A DNA stretch of 64,000 nucleotides from Ophiosphaerella korrae. Taxonomy: Eukaryota; Ascomycota; Dothideomycetes; Pleosporales; Phaeosphaeriaceae. Location of the stretch: NCBI GenBank assembly GCA_028456385.1, contig JALNQF010000028.1, positions 62,001 through 126,000 on the forward strand. Reading direction: 5' to 3'. The translations under genes and the position numbers were made by a program. The notes beneath the pieces are model-generated. The model searched no databases. It was not told the origin of the DNA and saw only the letters and a list, made by a program, of their open reading frames with translations. Below are positions 1-12,583 of the stretch, in pieces; position 1 is the first letter of the stretch, and each line of letters begins with the position of its first letter.

Positions 1-156
1 GCCGAGGTAGCCGATCAGGGGGAAATAGGTAGCTACTCAACGAAATCCAAACTACCAAGAGTTCCACCAGCCAGGGTATCATGAACATTAAACATGCCTT
101 TTCATCGGCCGTTGCTATGGCTTCGCCATTGTCTGACTCGCTAACTTCCCATCAGT

Positions 157-3031
157 TTACTTTCCCGATCGATCGATGATGAGCCCATTCGAGTCAGGTA
201 TTGCTGACAATAGGCCGCCTGGAGCAATCTGGTTGCTCTCGCATAAATCAATCATGGGTCCCTTTGCTTTTGATCCATCCATTACTCCACGACCAACAAG
301 CGCGGGCCCTTGCGAGTAGCCTGCTTGTGACAACAGACCGCCCCCAGTAAATGCATCTCTATCATCATCAGGAGCCCCAGAGTGGTTGTTGTTGGTGTAC
401 GCTGCCAATGGCTCACCACGGCCTTTCAATGATTTCGTACGCTCATGTCCCCCGTTGCCATATGCGCGCCCTGCCGTTGGGCGTGCACGCCAGTCGGTGG
501 ATGACGGAACCTTGATCGCTTCCTCGATGGATGTCGCGCTCTCAACTAACGGGCCTGCAGCAACTCCTGGATTGAAGCCCTTGCCCTTGTTTGCGTGCTG
601 CGGTGGTGGGCGATACGTTGGCCTCAAGTCCACCAGGGGTTCTGGCATACCAGGAACCCGTCTTGATCCGCTTCGTTGGAGATCGCTGGAGGTTCGCCTG
701 TGATTGCTTCGTGTTGAGGGTTTGCGGCTCAAGCCCGAGTCATTGTTTAGTGCCACTAGACGGTCCATGCCGCTGATCAACGACGGCCCATCCGTGAACG
801 GCCCGTTTGGCTTCTGCTCTCGCTCTTGGGCTGCAGCCTGTCGTACAGTGTAGCCTCGCCCAAGTAGACCTTTAGGCGCAAATGTCTCTTCCTCTTGTTG
901 GTCGACGCTTCGTCGCATGGAGTTCTGTCGTGTGCTAGGTTGCGATGGACTGTCGAGAGCCGGAGCGCTTCTATTGAATGCCGCAGGAGGTGGTTGCTTG
1001 ACTCGCAAGGACTTCTTTCTTGCATGCATAGCTCTCGTATTTAGTCCAGACAGTGGCTTATCATCAGGAAATTCCCCCGGCTTGTGTACTTCGATGGCAT
1101 CCAGCTTTTTATTGAAGTCTTCAAGATCTAGGAGTGACGAGAATTGTCCAAGCTGGTAATGCGACCCGACAGACTCACCTCTTACATGCGAGGGGACTAT
1201 GGCGGCTGGCTCGCCTCCAGAGATGTTGCGCTGGGCTACCGTCTTCTTCTTCAATCCCTCGCCCTTTTGGTGCTTGAGATACCAGCTTCTCCATTGCTGC
1301 AGAGACTTATAGAACAGTGTGGCTATGCCCCTGTCGTTTGTGCAGAAAAAGTGCACGTACTGCGACTCATCCGCAAAAATGTTGGACTTTTGTAGACTCT
1401 TCACGGCAAAACAGATCTTCTTGGGCGGCTTCACTTTGGCCAACTTGGCCTGTGTCACTGAGTAGATGTCGTAGTCGGTCATGGTGAGAATGTTCTCGTG
1501 GTCTTTTTCCTTGACTTTCTCATTCTTGCCCATGACCAGCTGACCGTCGGGGCGAAGGGTGAGGTAGCGTTTGGACCACTTGCCAGGCCTCGACGAATAC
1601 TGAATGAAGCACGACATGCCCTCTGGCCTTGTGTCTGAGACCTTGTAGGCAAGTAGATCATCCTGGTCGATACCATCAAGTTGTGAGTCGATGATGGTGA
1701 GATCATTTTGGTTGTCTGCGTCCCACGAATTCATAATATCACGCACATACTCGTAGTTGCGCAGGGGCCGTGTGATGCTCACTTTTACAAATAGCTCCTG
1801 CATCACCGCAGTCCTGACATCAATAGGCTCAGCCAGAATGGTGGCGGCTGACTTGATGAGGTCAAGCGGGGTGGTGGTTGGCGTCACCGGCAGCTGGATG
1901 CGCATCTTGCCGCAAATGACAGTTACTCGCTGGCACATATGTTAGCAGCTTACTAGGTGCAGGACTGCATCGACATACCCGGTCTCCAGCGTTGACCGCT
2001 GATGTAGGCGCGTCAATTCCGAGAACGGCCCCACCCCCACCCGGCTTTATAGTCTCGGACGGCCGCTCGTCCAGTTGCAGATTGAGCTGTGGAACCCTCG
2101 AGGTCTCTGCTGGGCCTTCTGGCGACAGGTCGTCTTTTCTTCGTTTGAACAGTCCATGGCTGGTGCCGTGTCGTGGAGGGGATACTGGAGGCGAAGAGGA
2201 AGGAGCCTTGCGAGCCCTTTCCTCGTCCAGCCTTGCCCTGCGGTCCCTCTCCTGTTTCGCCCTGCGCGCCTCCTCCTCTCTTTGCAACAGGACCTTCTGT
2301 GTCTCTGCTTTGCGTAGTCGCTTCCCCCGCTCCTGCTCGGCCTTCTGTTCCTCCTTCTGCTGCCGCAGGGCCTCAGCCTCTTCGGCCTCGCGCTGGGCTT
2401 TGAGTAGTGCCGCCTCCTCCTCGTCCCTACGCAGTCTCTCGAGCCTGTCGATTTCGGCCTGGCGGGCCTCTCTCCGTGCGTGGGCCTCGGCGTCGTACTT
2501 TTCCTTAAGCAGGCGCTGTCTCTCGCGCTCTTTCTGCAGCAGCTCCTTGGCGCTATCGTCGGCGCGGGGCGAGCGCGAGTGGCTGGAGGAGCCGGCAGCC
2601 GAGGAGTCGGTGGGGGCCTTTGCGGTCCTGGGCCGGTGGTGGGCCGTGTTGGCAGAGTAAGAGGCGTGGTGGGGTGAGCTGGCCGCCCGGTTCCTGGCGG
2701 GCGACGGCAGCGGCGGGGGGTTGTAGGCGGTCTGGTGTTCCTGCAGCGTGTTGGAGCGCAGGGCAGGCACGGCTGGGGGCGTCGTGGCCGCGTGCGAGGT
2801 TGGCGGGCGGCGATGGTAGCGGCTCATGCTCTTGTTGATGGGCGCGTCCTTAGATGCTGGCGGTGCTTCTGGTTCCGCCATGTCAGCTACCGGCGGCATC
2901 GACGGCACTGGCGGCACTGCTGGCGGGGGCTGGTGGTGGTGGTTCTGCTGCTCCTGCGCCCGTCTCACGCTCCTGTAGCGAGACATCTTCTGGCCCGGGC
3001 CTGTGTTCGGCGGCATCGTCTCGGTCGCCAT
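157..3031 (-). CDS. RA-PH domain protein (MRL/lamellipodin-like architecture)
   Basis: Two exons, 3031..1979 and 1929..157, join in frame across a 49-bp intron with GTATGT donor, CTAAC branch point and CAG acceptor, giving 941 residues. Residues 1-150 are Pro-rich. Residues ~158-278 are an E/K/R-rich predicted coiled coil. Residues ~352-435, immediately after the intron, read as a ubiquitin-like Ras-association domain (starts RVTVICGKMRI). Residues ~455-571 form a pleckstrin-homology domain ending in the usual Trp-containing helix (LQQWRSWYLKHQ). The C-terminal 370 residues are disordered and Ser/Pro/Gly-rich. The coiled coil-RA-PH order resembles animal Mig10/RIAM/lamellipodin proteins, which link Ras-type GTPases and phosphoinositides to actin. 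A cortical, polarity-related role is therefore inferred, not shown. The ATG at 3031 is the first in frame. Confidence is high for the gene and moderate for the role. Confidence 0.88.
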
Positions 3032-4044
3032 GTTGTGCGAATGTGGGTATGCAGTGCTACAATGGCCTGCGGTGGCGTGCCTGCGCGAGAATCCAGGGCG
3101 CTATAGCTCATCGAAGTGAGAGAGCAGAGCAGGGCAAACAGGGAAACACGGCAAGACAGCGCCGTGCAGCAGGGTGGCGATCAGGGCAAGTGCACGCGGT
3201 TACAACGGCGTCGCATTCTTGGAAATTAAGTACTGCAATACCAGGCACCGCGCTGGCGGGTACTTGGCTTTCCTTGTTACGTACCTGCCCTTCAGGGGGG
3301 CGTTGTTTGGCCTGGTTGGTTTCAATCCCAAATTGTTGTACGCTAATCTTTGTCCAGCTGAGTCCCATCCCTCGCCTATGGCTCGACTTGACCACGCCCC
3401 CAATTTTACTTTTCCTCTTACAACCGTCTTCCTCAGCCACCTGTTTCTCAACCAGGTATCGCTGTTCAGCCCTACATGACCTGCAGGACGGGAAGATCGT
3501 CTACCCGGCCAAGACCCGCCCCATTCTAACCTGGGAGTAGGACCATGTGGACATTATCTACACATTTGGAAGATAAAACAGCACAGCAAAGGGACTCTCA
3601 TTAAATATTATGGCGTCAGCTCTATAACCAAGCAACCTCGCCTATCCTTCTCTAATAACTAGCTCGAGTCTATTTTTAATACCTATCTCTCATAACTGGG
3701 TAGAATTAGTCAGGTATGAATTATCTCATCACAACAAGTTTCTGAGCCCAATTCTGCCTGTAGATACATGCATTAGGTACCAAACCTAGAGTACATCAAG
3801 TAACAAATATGACAAGATGGTGCTGCAAATCCACATTGTCGCATTATGAAAAGTTTCTACCCTAACCAATGTATATACAACCAACACTCCCCCAAAAAGG
3901 TATCTCCAAAATATGATCCCCAAAAAAGTGTATCATACAGCCTTTCGTGGAAGGAAAACCGGGGTATAAGAATCAAATCGAACACACCTCAAACCACAAA
4001 CCACAAACTAACCCTAAACAAAATTCAACAACAAGCCCATCTCA
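3032..4044. other. Intergenic, promoter side of RA-PH gene
   Basis: About 1 kb between two minus-strand genes. The half next to 3031 is GC-richer and presumably holds the promoter of the RA-PH gene. The half next to 4044 is A-rich and presumably holds 3' sequence of the F-box gene. No coding or RNA gene could be supported. Confidence 0.5.
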
Positions 4045-5788
4045 TCACCTCCATAAATCTGCCCGAGATGCCCTCCTTTCCCGCCCAATATGACTCATCC
4101 AACTCGCCCGTGGACTCGCATCGCCCCCAAAACTCCTCGAATAACCATGTCCTAGCCCCACGTTTGGCACTGGTCCGCCTGCGCTCCGCGGCCTCGCATC
4201 GTCCGCGGGCACAGCGAGGAAGCCGCCGAATCCATTCGGCACGACGACACTCTTGCGCGCATCGCCACCCCATTGCGCCCCCAGGCCTCGATGCGCAGAG
4301 TAGCTGCTTACAGGCCGACCGCCCGATAGCGAGGGACGGCGACCGGTGGCGTCGGAAGGGATGATGGAGGTAAATATCCATTCGAGTTCGTCGAGGCCTT
4401 TTGAGTAGACTTCGAGGGGCTGGTTGAAGGTCGGAGGGGGTGCCTCTGAGAAAGGGCGAATAGGGGGCGCGAGGGTAAGAATTTCTGGAAAGTCTGGATC
4501 GCGAACATAGAGTTGGCGGAGGGCGGGGAGGGCGTTTCCAAGAAGGGACTTGGCGAGATATTGGTAGTAGGAGGCACCAGGGGGGTAGAGCTGGGTGGAC
4601 GAGGTTGAGATGATTTCGTAGTTGAGTTTGTAGAGAGTGGGTGAGGTAAGTGGGGGAAGTGGGTCGAGAGGGAGGGCGGCGGTTACGGTGGCGGTGTAGT
4701 CGAGAGTTTTGAGACTGGTTGCTGCCTGGAGAAGGGTGTGGAGAGACGATACCGGGAGACTGGAGCAGTCCTTGATGATGAGTGTGCGCAGTCTGTTGGC
4801 GCACATGGGGCTGGACAGGTATTGGGCCAGTCCCTCTGCAGTCATACCGTGGACTTTGTCCAGCTTCAGCATTTCCAAGGGCGGAAAGTTGGGCAGGCCT
4901 GGTGAGCTGTGCAAAGTCGAGTCGTTGATCCAGGGGACGCTGGAAATACGGAGCTCGCTCAGCTGAGGGAGCATGCCGAGGACCTGCCTGAACACGCTGG
5001 GCTCCATGTATATCTTGTTCAGCTCGACGACGCTCAGCTCCTGCCAGTAGCCGTGCATCAGCGACTCGAGGGCCTGCTCCCCGCCCTCATTGTACTTCAT
5101 CTTCCGGATATGCGCACATCGAGCCTGCAGTTCCTGGCGCAGCAGTTGGCACGAGGCATCGCCGGTGTAGAACCCGTCGGGCAGGTCGATGTATTCCAAG
5201 TTGGGGCAGCCCGAGATAGTGCGGGCCAAGTCGGCCTTTGCCGACTCTCGCAGCATGTATGGCAGCTTGATAAAGCGCACGCGCTGGCCGAGATACTGGT
5301 TACCCCGCACGCTCTGACATAATTGCTGCAGTCGCGCCGTGGGGCGGTCAATCTCGTCACCGTGTCGCGACTTCCGGCGTTGCTCTGCGAAGACCTCCTC
5401 GAGCTGGCAGTAGTGGACCGCGTCGATGCGGATGCTGTTGTATCTGGGCCAGGTCAGCCGGAGGCGAGAGGCACGTGGAAATGTGCACCTACAGGAGCCC
5501 TGCAGCAATGCCATACCACTGTCGCCGCGTCAATGCACAATGTGCCAGGTCGCGCATGTCACAGCTCATGCAACCATCATTCCCGCTGTCCTCACTTCCG
5601 TCCAGCGTCTCGTCGCTCGCGTGCGGACACACCTCCTCGAAAATGCGGCGCAGAACATTGTCTGGCAGGCGCTGGGTCTGGTCGGGGCCGTGGTATGCAT
5701 AGGTGGCGGGTGAGTAGGCTTTATTCCACTGGGTGACGTTGTTGGCCGGTTTGCTCTTTTTGCGGGTAAAACGCTTGAAGAAGCCCAT
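4045..5788 (-). CDS. F-box/leucine-rich-repeat-like protein
   Basis: Exons 5788..5493 and 5443..4045 join across a 49-bp intron (GTAGGT donor, CTGAC branch, CAG acceptor). Splicing removes an in-frame TAG and gives 564 residues. The basic N-terminus is followed by an F-box-like segment at residues ~40-100 (RLPDNVLRRIFEEVCPH, then a conserved block ending ARRQW-type TRRQWYGIA). The sequence then continues as LYNSIRIDAVHY, the usual fungal F-box to body transition. The middle (~150-370) has LRR-like strands such as LSELRISSVPW and LEMLKLDKVHGMT. The C-terminus is low complexity. F-box proteins recruit substrates to SCF (Skp1-cullin-F-box) ubiquitin ligases, and the LRR-like part would be the substrate-binding region. 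The substrate is unknown. Confidence 0.85.
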
Positions 5789-7319
5789 GATGCCGCCCTT
5801 GGAGCTAGGTAGAAATAGTCAGGCAGTGCACCGATCAAGCTTGCATGCAGCGTGCAGACGTCTTGTGTTTACTGTTATGAAAGCGAAATTGGATAATTTG
5901 ACTTACTCGCGAGCCGGAGGGAATGATTGCGGGGACGAGGGAAATCCCCGATGCCGAGACATGCGCGAGAGGGGACCAGGCTCAGGGAAACGGGCTTTGT
6001 GCGGGAAACAAAGAGCATAAAAGGGCTGGCGAGGAACAATGGCTAGTGCGCGTGCTCGGCGCGTCGTGTTAAGTATGTAATACCTAGTAGACTACAGCGG
6101 ATGTGATAATCAGGGAAAGGGGCTCATCCACACAGAGTAATGAGCATCGCGAGCCACAAATAGGACGCCAATGCGGCCAGTCTAGCACCCGTTGCACTTG
6201 TCAGCAAGATCAGCGACGCAAGGCTTCTCCAAAGAGCGTGCGGTGCTGAGAGACGGTCACGTGGGCGGAGCTCTGCCGCGGGGAACATGGCAAGGAGAAC
6301 CTAGTCGTCAGCCACAAGCGCCCTCAATGTTCAAGTAAATGTCGGACAACACACGCAAGACCGCATGCAAGACCACATGCAAGACCAATTGCATCCAGGC
6401 TGCTGGGCGCAGACGGTCCGAAGGGAGACGAGCGGGCTAGAGAGGCGTGGCGGGTGAGGATGGTGGGTGACGGATAGGTCTCAAAGGGTGGTTGAGGTTC
6501 ATGTCTAGTACCGTGGCCGCACGCCAGCCCACGACCAGCGGCGGGTGGTTGCAGACGTTGGAATCAATATTGAGACAGATGCACAGGGTTGCACAACGGA
6601 GGCACAGCTCACGCGAGACGGTTCAACAGACGCGTGGGCCGAGCAATCAGAGAGGGCGTGGACGTGTTTCAAAACCAAATATAGAGGGAGGCGGTAACCA
6701 GCGGTACCGAACGGAACTCCCATGCACAAAGTGGATGGAGAGCAGCATGTGGGAGGAGACGGGCCTGGAGAGCAGCAGTGGTTCTCTGTAGTCATCCATG
6801 ATGCATGATGCTGAGGGGCATTGGGGTGACATGGCTTACCGCTGCCGCACTGATGCTCCTATGGCACGCCAAGCTCTTCCTGCTTGTGCCTTAGCTTCAC
6901 TATCCACGTCAAGAAATCTTCCTGGGAGCATTGCACGGAGCCGCAGTCTATCCGACCACATCTGCTACCACTTGGTCTCATCTCTGCCCAAGACCCAGTG
7001 CTGCGTCTCGTCTGCACCCGAGAAGCACGCTTTGCCCGTCTTCACTCGCTCAAGCTCCGAAGCTCTACTCCACTCAATCCTCCCCAATCCTCCTTCACCT
7101 CGACAGCTCCGTTTGTCGTTCGTCTTCACCATCACTCCACGCCGCCCCCGACTATATTTGCCGCCCCTCGCTCTTTCCCTCGGCCCCAACACCACCACAA
7201 CCACCCACAACAACCGCCGCCTTGCCTGCAGAATTGAGAAGCCGTCTCGCGAGGCACAGCTGACCTGACCAACTAGACAAGACAAGCAGACTACTCAGAA
7301 GCCTACCAGACAGAACACC
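5789..7319. promoter_or_regulatory. Divergent intergenic region between F-box gene and NRP1-like gene
   Basis: About 1.5 kb lies between two divergent start codons, so it carries both promoters. A CACGTG E-box sits near 6257-6262 inside GTCACGTGGG. A short imperfect repeat (GCAAGACC and CATGCAAGACC units) lies around 6355-6400. The last ~350 bp before 7320 is strongly C/T-rich, as is common for fungal 5' leaders. No gene was supported. Confidence 0.5.
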
Positions 7320-9339
7320 ATGGCCACGCAACAACAGACGCCGAGCCCTGCAGCGCCCAACCTGGATCGCTATGTCGTCATACATGTAGCGACCACCTGC
7401 GACGAGCACGGCGTCTACGTGACCAAAGACTCGGCTGAGGTGATTGAGCTGGGCTGGATTCTGCTCGATGCCAAATCGTGCGAGGAGGTAGGCAGTCTCA
7501 CAGGGCCACGCCTGCCACACAAGCAGCTGCTGACAAAGTTTCTGTAGCTGCACCGGGACAGCGTGCTAGTGAAGCCAGTCAACACGCCGATTACCGCTCT
7601 GTGCAGTGCGTCACTTCCTCCCGTCTCCGTTTGCTCATTCACTGGCTAACCGCCCTTTGCCCTGCAGCTTCACTGACAACCTTGACCTGGGACCAAGTCC
7701 GGAATGCCGGCTCTTTCCGAGACGCCATTGAACACTTCACAAACTTCGCCCAGGAACACATCACGCCCAAGAATCTCGAGTTCGCCTTCGTCACCCTCGA
7801 CTCGTGGGACCTACGCGTCCAATTGCCGCGCGAGGCCCGTGACAAGGCCGTCGTACTGCCTCCGTACCTCCAGCACTCCCGCACATTCGACCTACGCACT
7901 GAATACCAGCGCTGGCAGGCACACCACCCCGAATCACTGCCCTTTGGCTCCAGTGCTCTCACAAACATCTGCGCCGCCCTCGAGGTCGAGCCCGTCCAGG
8001 CCTCTGCCCCCATCAAACACAACCTACCTTTTCACTTGCAGGCACTAGCTCCCGCCTCACCCCGCCGTGCCATGGAAGAGGCCGTCACCCTCGCACGCGT
8101 ACTTCGAGGCCTCATCCGCAAGAGCCAGCCCCCTCAAGACCATCCCGACGTCCTCACCAAGCCAATGGACGCCCGCGCCGATGTCCGCGCCTTCCTCCAC
8201 GAGCGAAGTAAGGTTCTCCACATGAGCGGCCTGCCGCATGACACCACACAGTCGGAGCTCGAGAGCTGGTACACTCAATTTGGCGGCCGTCCTATTGCCT
8301 TCTGGACTCTTCGCACCCCCGACCAGCACAAGCCCACCGGCACCGGCTTTGCCATCTTCTCTTCCCACGAAGAGGTAAGCTAAGCTTGTATACATACTGT
8401 CTTGACACACTCTAACATAGACAGGCTGCTGAGTCGCTTTGCATGAATGGCCGTGCCCTCAACGAAAAGGCTATTGAGGTATCCCCGTCGTCGTCCCGTG
8501 TCCTCGACCGTGCTGCCGATATCATCACCCCATTTCCGCCCAGCAAGAACCGCCCTCGTCCTGGCGACTGGAATTGCCCCTCATGCGGCTTCTCCAATTT
8601 TCAGCGTCGTACCGCCTGCTTCCGCTGCTCATTCCCTGCCATGCAGCAAGGCCCTCCCAGTGGTGACCACATGGCATATGGAGGCTATGGCGGCGGTTAT
8701 GGTCACCCAGGCATGATGGGCCCTCCTCAGCACCCCATGGGTCACGGTGGTCATGGCCATGGCATGGGCGGTGGACACATGCGTGGTGGCACTGGCGTCG
8801 TTCCTTTCCGTGCTGGTGACTGGAAGTGCGGCGAGAATGGCTGCGGCTACCACAACTTTGCCAAGAACACCGCTTGTCTACGCTGCGGTGCAAGCCGTGC
8901 TGGAGCTGCTGTTGTTGCTGATTCTGCTTTCCCATCTCCAATGGACACGCCTTCGGGCTTTGGCATGGGTCCTCCTTCCATGGGCAGCACTCCTGGCGCT
9001 GGTCCCTATGGACCTACTGGCTTTGCTGGTGGTTTCCCTGCCCAACAGTACGGTGCACCTCCTAGCTCCTATGCTCTTCCTTCTGGTATGGGCAGCGCTA
9101 GCCCTTACCAACCCATGGGTGCTGGATACATGCCTAATGGAGGTATGCACGGAACTTCGTTTGATAGTCGCACGGAAGCCGCCTTTTCCGCTGCCGACCC
9201 CTACCCCAACCAGGGCGCCCCCAACGGAGGCGATGGTCGTAACGACGCTTTCTCTTTCCTTTCTACTGGCTTCGGCTCGCTGTCGATGAACGACGATCGT
9301 CGTAACGCTTCGAATCCTGCAAACAAATCACCGGCGTAA
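7320..9339 (+). CDS. NRP1: Nrp1-like RNA-binding protein (exonuclease-like domain, RRM, two RanBP2 zinc fingers)
   Basis: Four exons, 7320..7487, 7548..7605, 7668..8374 and 8425..9339, keep frame and give 615 residues. The N-terminus (VVIHVATTCDEHG, then ELGWILLD) resembles a DEDD-type RNase H-fold exonuclease. The first catalytic positions look altered (VATTCDE instead of D-x-E), so activity is doubtful. An RRM spans ~257-335. Two RanBP2-type zinc fingers follow at ~357-385 (GDWNCPSCGFSNF) and ~439-470 (GDWKCGENGCGYHNF), each with four Cys. The tail is Gly/Pro/Met-rich. This domain order matches the fungal Nrp1/asparagine-rich (ARP) protein family, RNA-binding proteins with little functional detail. 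Intron 2 completes the codon in LC|TSLTTLTW, a conserved block. The third intron uses the CAG at 8422-8424. Confidence 0.9.
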
Positions 9340-11017
9340 GCCACACGTACATATGGTATCGATCTTCTTAAGTCCAGATCTGCACAGCGCTTTTATGTGG
9401 GGAGCTCATCATCGGATTACGAGGGCAAGGGCAAGATTGATTATGGGGGAGTTTGTCGATACTCTGAATTAACATTTCGTGGCATTTGCAGGCTGCCTGG
9501 CATGGAAACGGGACTCGGGAATGCTTATAGAATGGATCATATGGAGGGAGTTCGATACCTTTGCGGATGGGTGGTGTTTAAGGGTTTTTTCGATAATCTC
9601 TTCACATTGAAAAAAGCTGGACGGGGCGGCGTGGATGGTGGGGTTAGGTGGAGAATTTGGAAACTGCTTTTTCCTTTTCCCTTTCTTTCAAAAGTATTTA
9701 AACGAGGATGGATGGGTGGATGGACTTTTGTGCACAAAGACTCGTTCGGTGGGTTTAGTTCTGGCTCAAGTCGACTCTGTTCCCTTCGCTTTCTTCAATG
9801 TGTGTGCTTGAGATTTGAATATCTATGTCGCTGATTTCTCACCGTCACGTTATCGAGCATGTGCCTTTCGCCTCGAAATCTTCTCTTTCCTTGTCTCTAT
9901 TCTCGCACAGCATAAGGCGCGCTTTGTGCCACATGCATGTCCACACTTGGAGGAGAAGCAGGTTCTATCTGCCTTTCACATGCCCCTGACAAAGCCTAGC
10001 TGCGTGGCTTCGGCATGGATGCGTGGATCGAACGATACATGGACAGTCGGAAAGTTCTCTACGCTTTACATGCTATGTTGCATTCAGCAAAGCAAGGGGT
10101 GTAAAACCAAACGGACACGATCACAAGCAAGCGGACGTGTGAGTGTCCTACGTAGTATGAATTAGCTCGAGCAAAAAGCCTAGATTCGTGCACGTATGCG
10201 CAAACGGGATGGGTTGGGTCGGTGTATCCATGTTGTGAACGGTCAATGGGTCGCTAAGCCAGGGATATATGGCGCTCCATGTAGTGATGGATATGTTCGA
10301 GGCCGAGCGTGTGCACTGGTTGTGAACGATGTCATGCCAGCGCTTATTTCATGTCTTAGTGGCGACGAACTGGAGCACGCAAAAGGGGGGGCCAGTGTGG
10401 TGAGAATGTTTTTTTGGAGACGGCGCACAGTGTACCACCGCAAGTTGGTATCATGAGATGGAGGCTGGGAACGTAGTTCAACGAAGCCACGTGCTACCTG
10501 GTGTTCGGAACCTGGTTTCAGAGCTACTGGGGCTCGGTAATAGGGCAGAGTTAAGAAATAGCTTTTATTGTGTATTCGATATAGGGTCCAGTGGGAATGT
10601 TGGTCCGGAAAAGGGTTTGGTGTTAGGCTACTTGTAGTAAGCTCGCGGGTGGTGCATTGGGGTTCCATGGTATAATATGCTACTTGCTACTATTTGCCAT
10701 ACGCTAGCGCTACATCCAACCGTGTCTGGGAAGTGTAAAAATGGGCTTCGGTGCCAGGGCGACATTGTACAACTTTTTTTCTTGTGTCTTGGAGTTTACA
10801 ACGGCTGATTATCCGCATAGAGCCTCGTTGCCGTTTGAGCCTAGCTCCACAAGGCCGCCACCGAGAACCGCAAGGATTCAAAGTTGGCATATCACCGTAC
10901 TGACATCTTACGTTCTTCTCAGGTTCTATTCCCTGTTAGCGAAGGCCTCTTGTATAGGGCGTTGTCGGCTGTATATGATCTGATGGGGTTCTGCAATTGC
11001 CAGAGATAGAAGCCACG
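9340..11017. other. Intergenic, 3' region of NRP1-like gene and promoter of mannosyltransferase gene
   Basis: About 1.7 kb with several short open frames. None has recognisable protein features or convincing splice partners. It presumably contains the 3' UTR of the upstream gene and the promoter of the downstream one. No RNA gene or repeat was seen. Confidence 0.45.
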
Positions 11018-12583
11018 ATGCTGATAAACTCACCGAGTTGCATAGCGACGGCAGTGCGTTTGGGCGCTTTTCTTCTCTTCCTGTTTACCTGTAGTACTTA
11101 CTTCCTTCCTCGGAGAACCGACGATACGACGCCCTTTCCAGCTGTTCTCGACGTTTCCAAGGTCAAAAATCTGACAGAGGCGAGCTCAACGTTCAATGCA
11201 TCGGTGATCGACTTTTGGCAGGAGCTTGCTTCTGCTCTACTTGCTGCAGAGCCACTATGCAAGCCACTTCAGGTATTCGAGGAATCAATCCAGCATCCAG
11301 AAGACGGCTATGAGCCTTTGAGAACAGACAAAAAGCTACCGCAACGGCTTGTTGGATTCACGGAGCAGGATGAAACGGCGTTATTACGAGCGCACTATAT
11401 GATGCGTAAAGCTGCACAACATCTTGCGCCCAAAATAGCTTTCGCAAAGGGAACGACTGGCATCGTCACGACGGCGAATTCTGCTTATATGCCTATCTTA
11501 CTGGTCTCTCTCCGTATGCTCCGCCGCACAGGATGTAATCTACCCATGGAGGTCTTCATCGACGACTGGAGCGAATACTCGCACACGACATGCGACATTG
11601 TGCTGCCCTCACTCAACGCACGTTGCGTCGTTCTCTCCAGCATCTACGCCCAAAATAGTAGTTTGACCAAACCGGACCACTACCAGTACAAAGCCCTCTC
11701 CATCTTGTTTTCAACCTTCCAGCACGTCCTCTTCCTAGACAGCGACGCCTTCCCAACATACGACCCAACAATCCTCTTCACCATACCCCCTTACACCACC
11801 CACGCCCTCGTAACATGGCCCGACTTCTACGCCCTCACTGTCTCTCCCCATTTCTACCACATCGCCACCATTCCCCCAGACCTGGCCTCTTCTCGTCTCT
11901 CTACTGAAAGCGGTCAAATCCTCCTCAACAAAGACATCCACCGCGAATCTCTCCTCCTTATGGTCTACTACAACTACTACGGCCCCTCTCACTACTACGC
12001 GCTCCTATGCCAGGGCTCCCACGGCGCCGGCGACAAAGAAACCTTCGTCCAGGCCGCGCTCGCTACCCGCCTACCATGGTACCAGGTGCGCACCGCCCCC
12101 GACGCCCTCGGCCGCTGGCTCAACGGCACCTTTCGCGGCACGGGCATCGCGCAAGCTGACCCAGGCCTCGACTACGAGTACCTCTCCCCCCACGTCTCTC
12201 ACATCCACCCAGACCCCAAGTGGCAAGCCAAAGACGCCGCACACCCCAACCCAACCGTCGAGGCGACGCTCAATTATACGCGCAAAGCGCCGCGGCGGCC
12301 GAGACCTGTGTTCCTACACCAAAATATGCTCAAGCTGGATCCTGAACGTGTGCTGCTGGACACGGACGAGGTGCTGTTTGAGCCGGATGGGACCGTGCAT
12401 CGCATGTGGGGGCCCAAAGAGGAGATGGTCAAGATACTAGGGTACGATGTTGAGCGCCGGTTGTGGGACGTTGTTGCGGAGGAGGCATGTCGCGTGGATC
12501 GCGCGAGCGAGAAATGTAGACGAGTCGGTGCATATGTACGCGAGGTGTTTGGGTGGATGGACTCGATTGATCGGCCTTGGTGA
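11018..12583 (+). CDS. Mnn2-like alpha-1,2-mannosyltransferase (GT71), Golgi type II membrane protein
   Basis: An intronless frame of 521 residues. The reading frame is open a little further upstream, but the first ATG is at 11018. A signal anchor covers residues ~9-30. The lumenal domain follows and contains GTTGIVTTANSAYMP and the nucleotide-sugar/metal motif FLDSDAFPT at ~241, the family's DxD. Further conserved blocks are WPDFY, ESGQILLNK and GDKETF, then a Pro-rich HQNMLKLDP near the C-terminus. These are characteristic of the Mnn2/Mnn5 group, which adds branching alpha-1,2-mannose to N-glycan outer chains in the Golgi using GDP-mannose. Length fits the family. Acceptor specificity cannot be told from sequence. 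Confidence 0.92.
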   Translation: MLINSPSCIATAVRLGAFLLFLFTCSTYFLPRRTDDTTPFPAVLDVSKVKNLTEASSTFNASVIDFWQELASALLAAEPLCKPLQVFEESIQHPEDGYEPLRTDKKLPQRLVGFTEQDETALLRAHYMMRKAAQHLAPKIAFAKGTTGIVTTANSAYMPILLVSLRMLRRTGCNLPMEVFIDDWSEYSHTTCDIVLPSLNARCVVLSSIYAQNSSLTKPDHYQYKALSILFSTFQHVLFLDSDAFPTYDPTILFTIPPYTTHALVTWPDFYALTVSPHFYHIATIPPDLASSRLSTESGQILLNKDIHRESLLLMVYYNYYGPSHYYALLCQGSHGAGDKETFVQAALATRLPWYQVRTAPDALGRWLNGTFRGTGIAQADPGLDYEYLSPHVSHIHPDPKWQAKDAAHPNPTVEATLNYTRKAPRRPRPVFLHQNMLKLDPERVLLDTDEVLFEPDGTVHRMWGPKEEMVKILGYDVERRLWDVVAEEACRVDRASEKCRRVGAYVREVFGWMDSIDRPW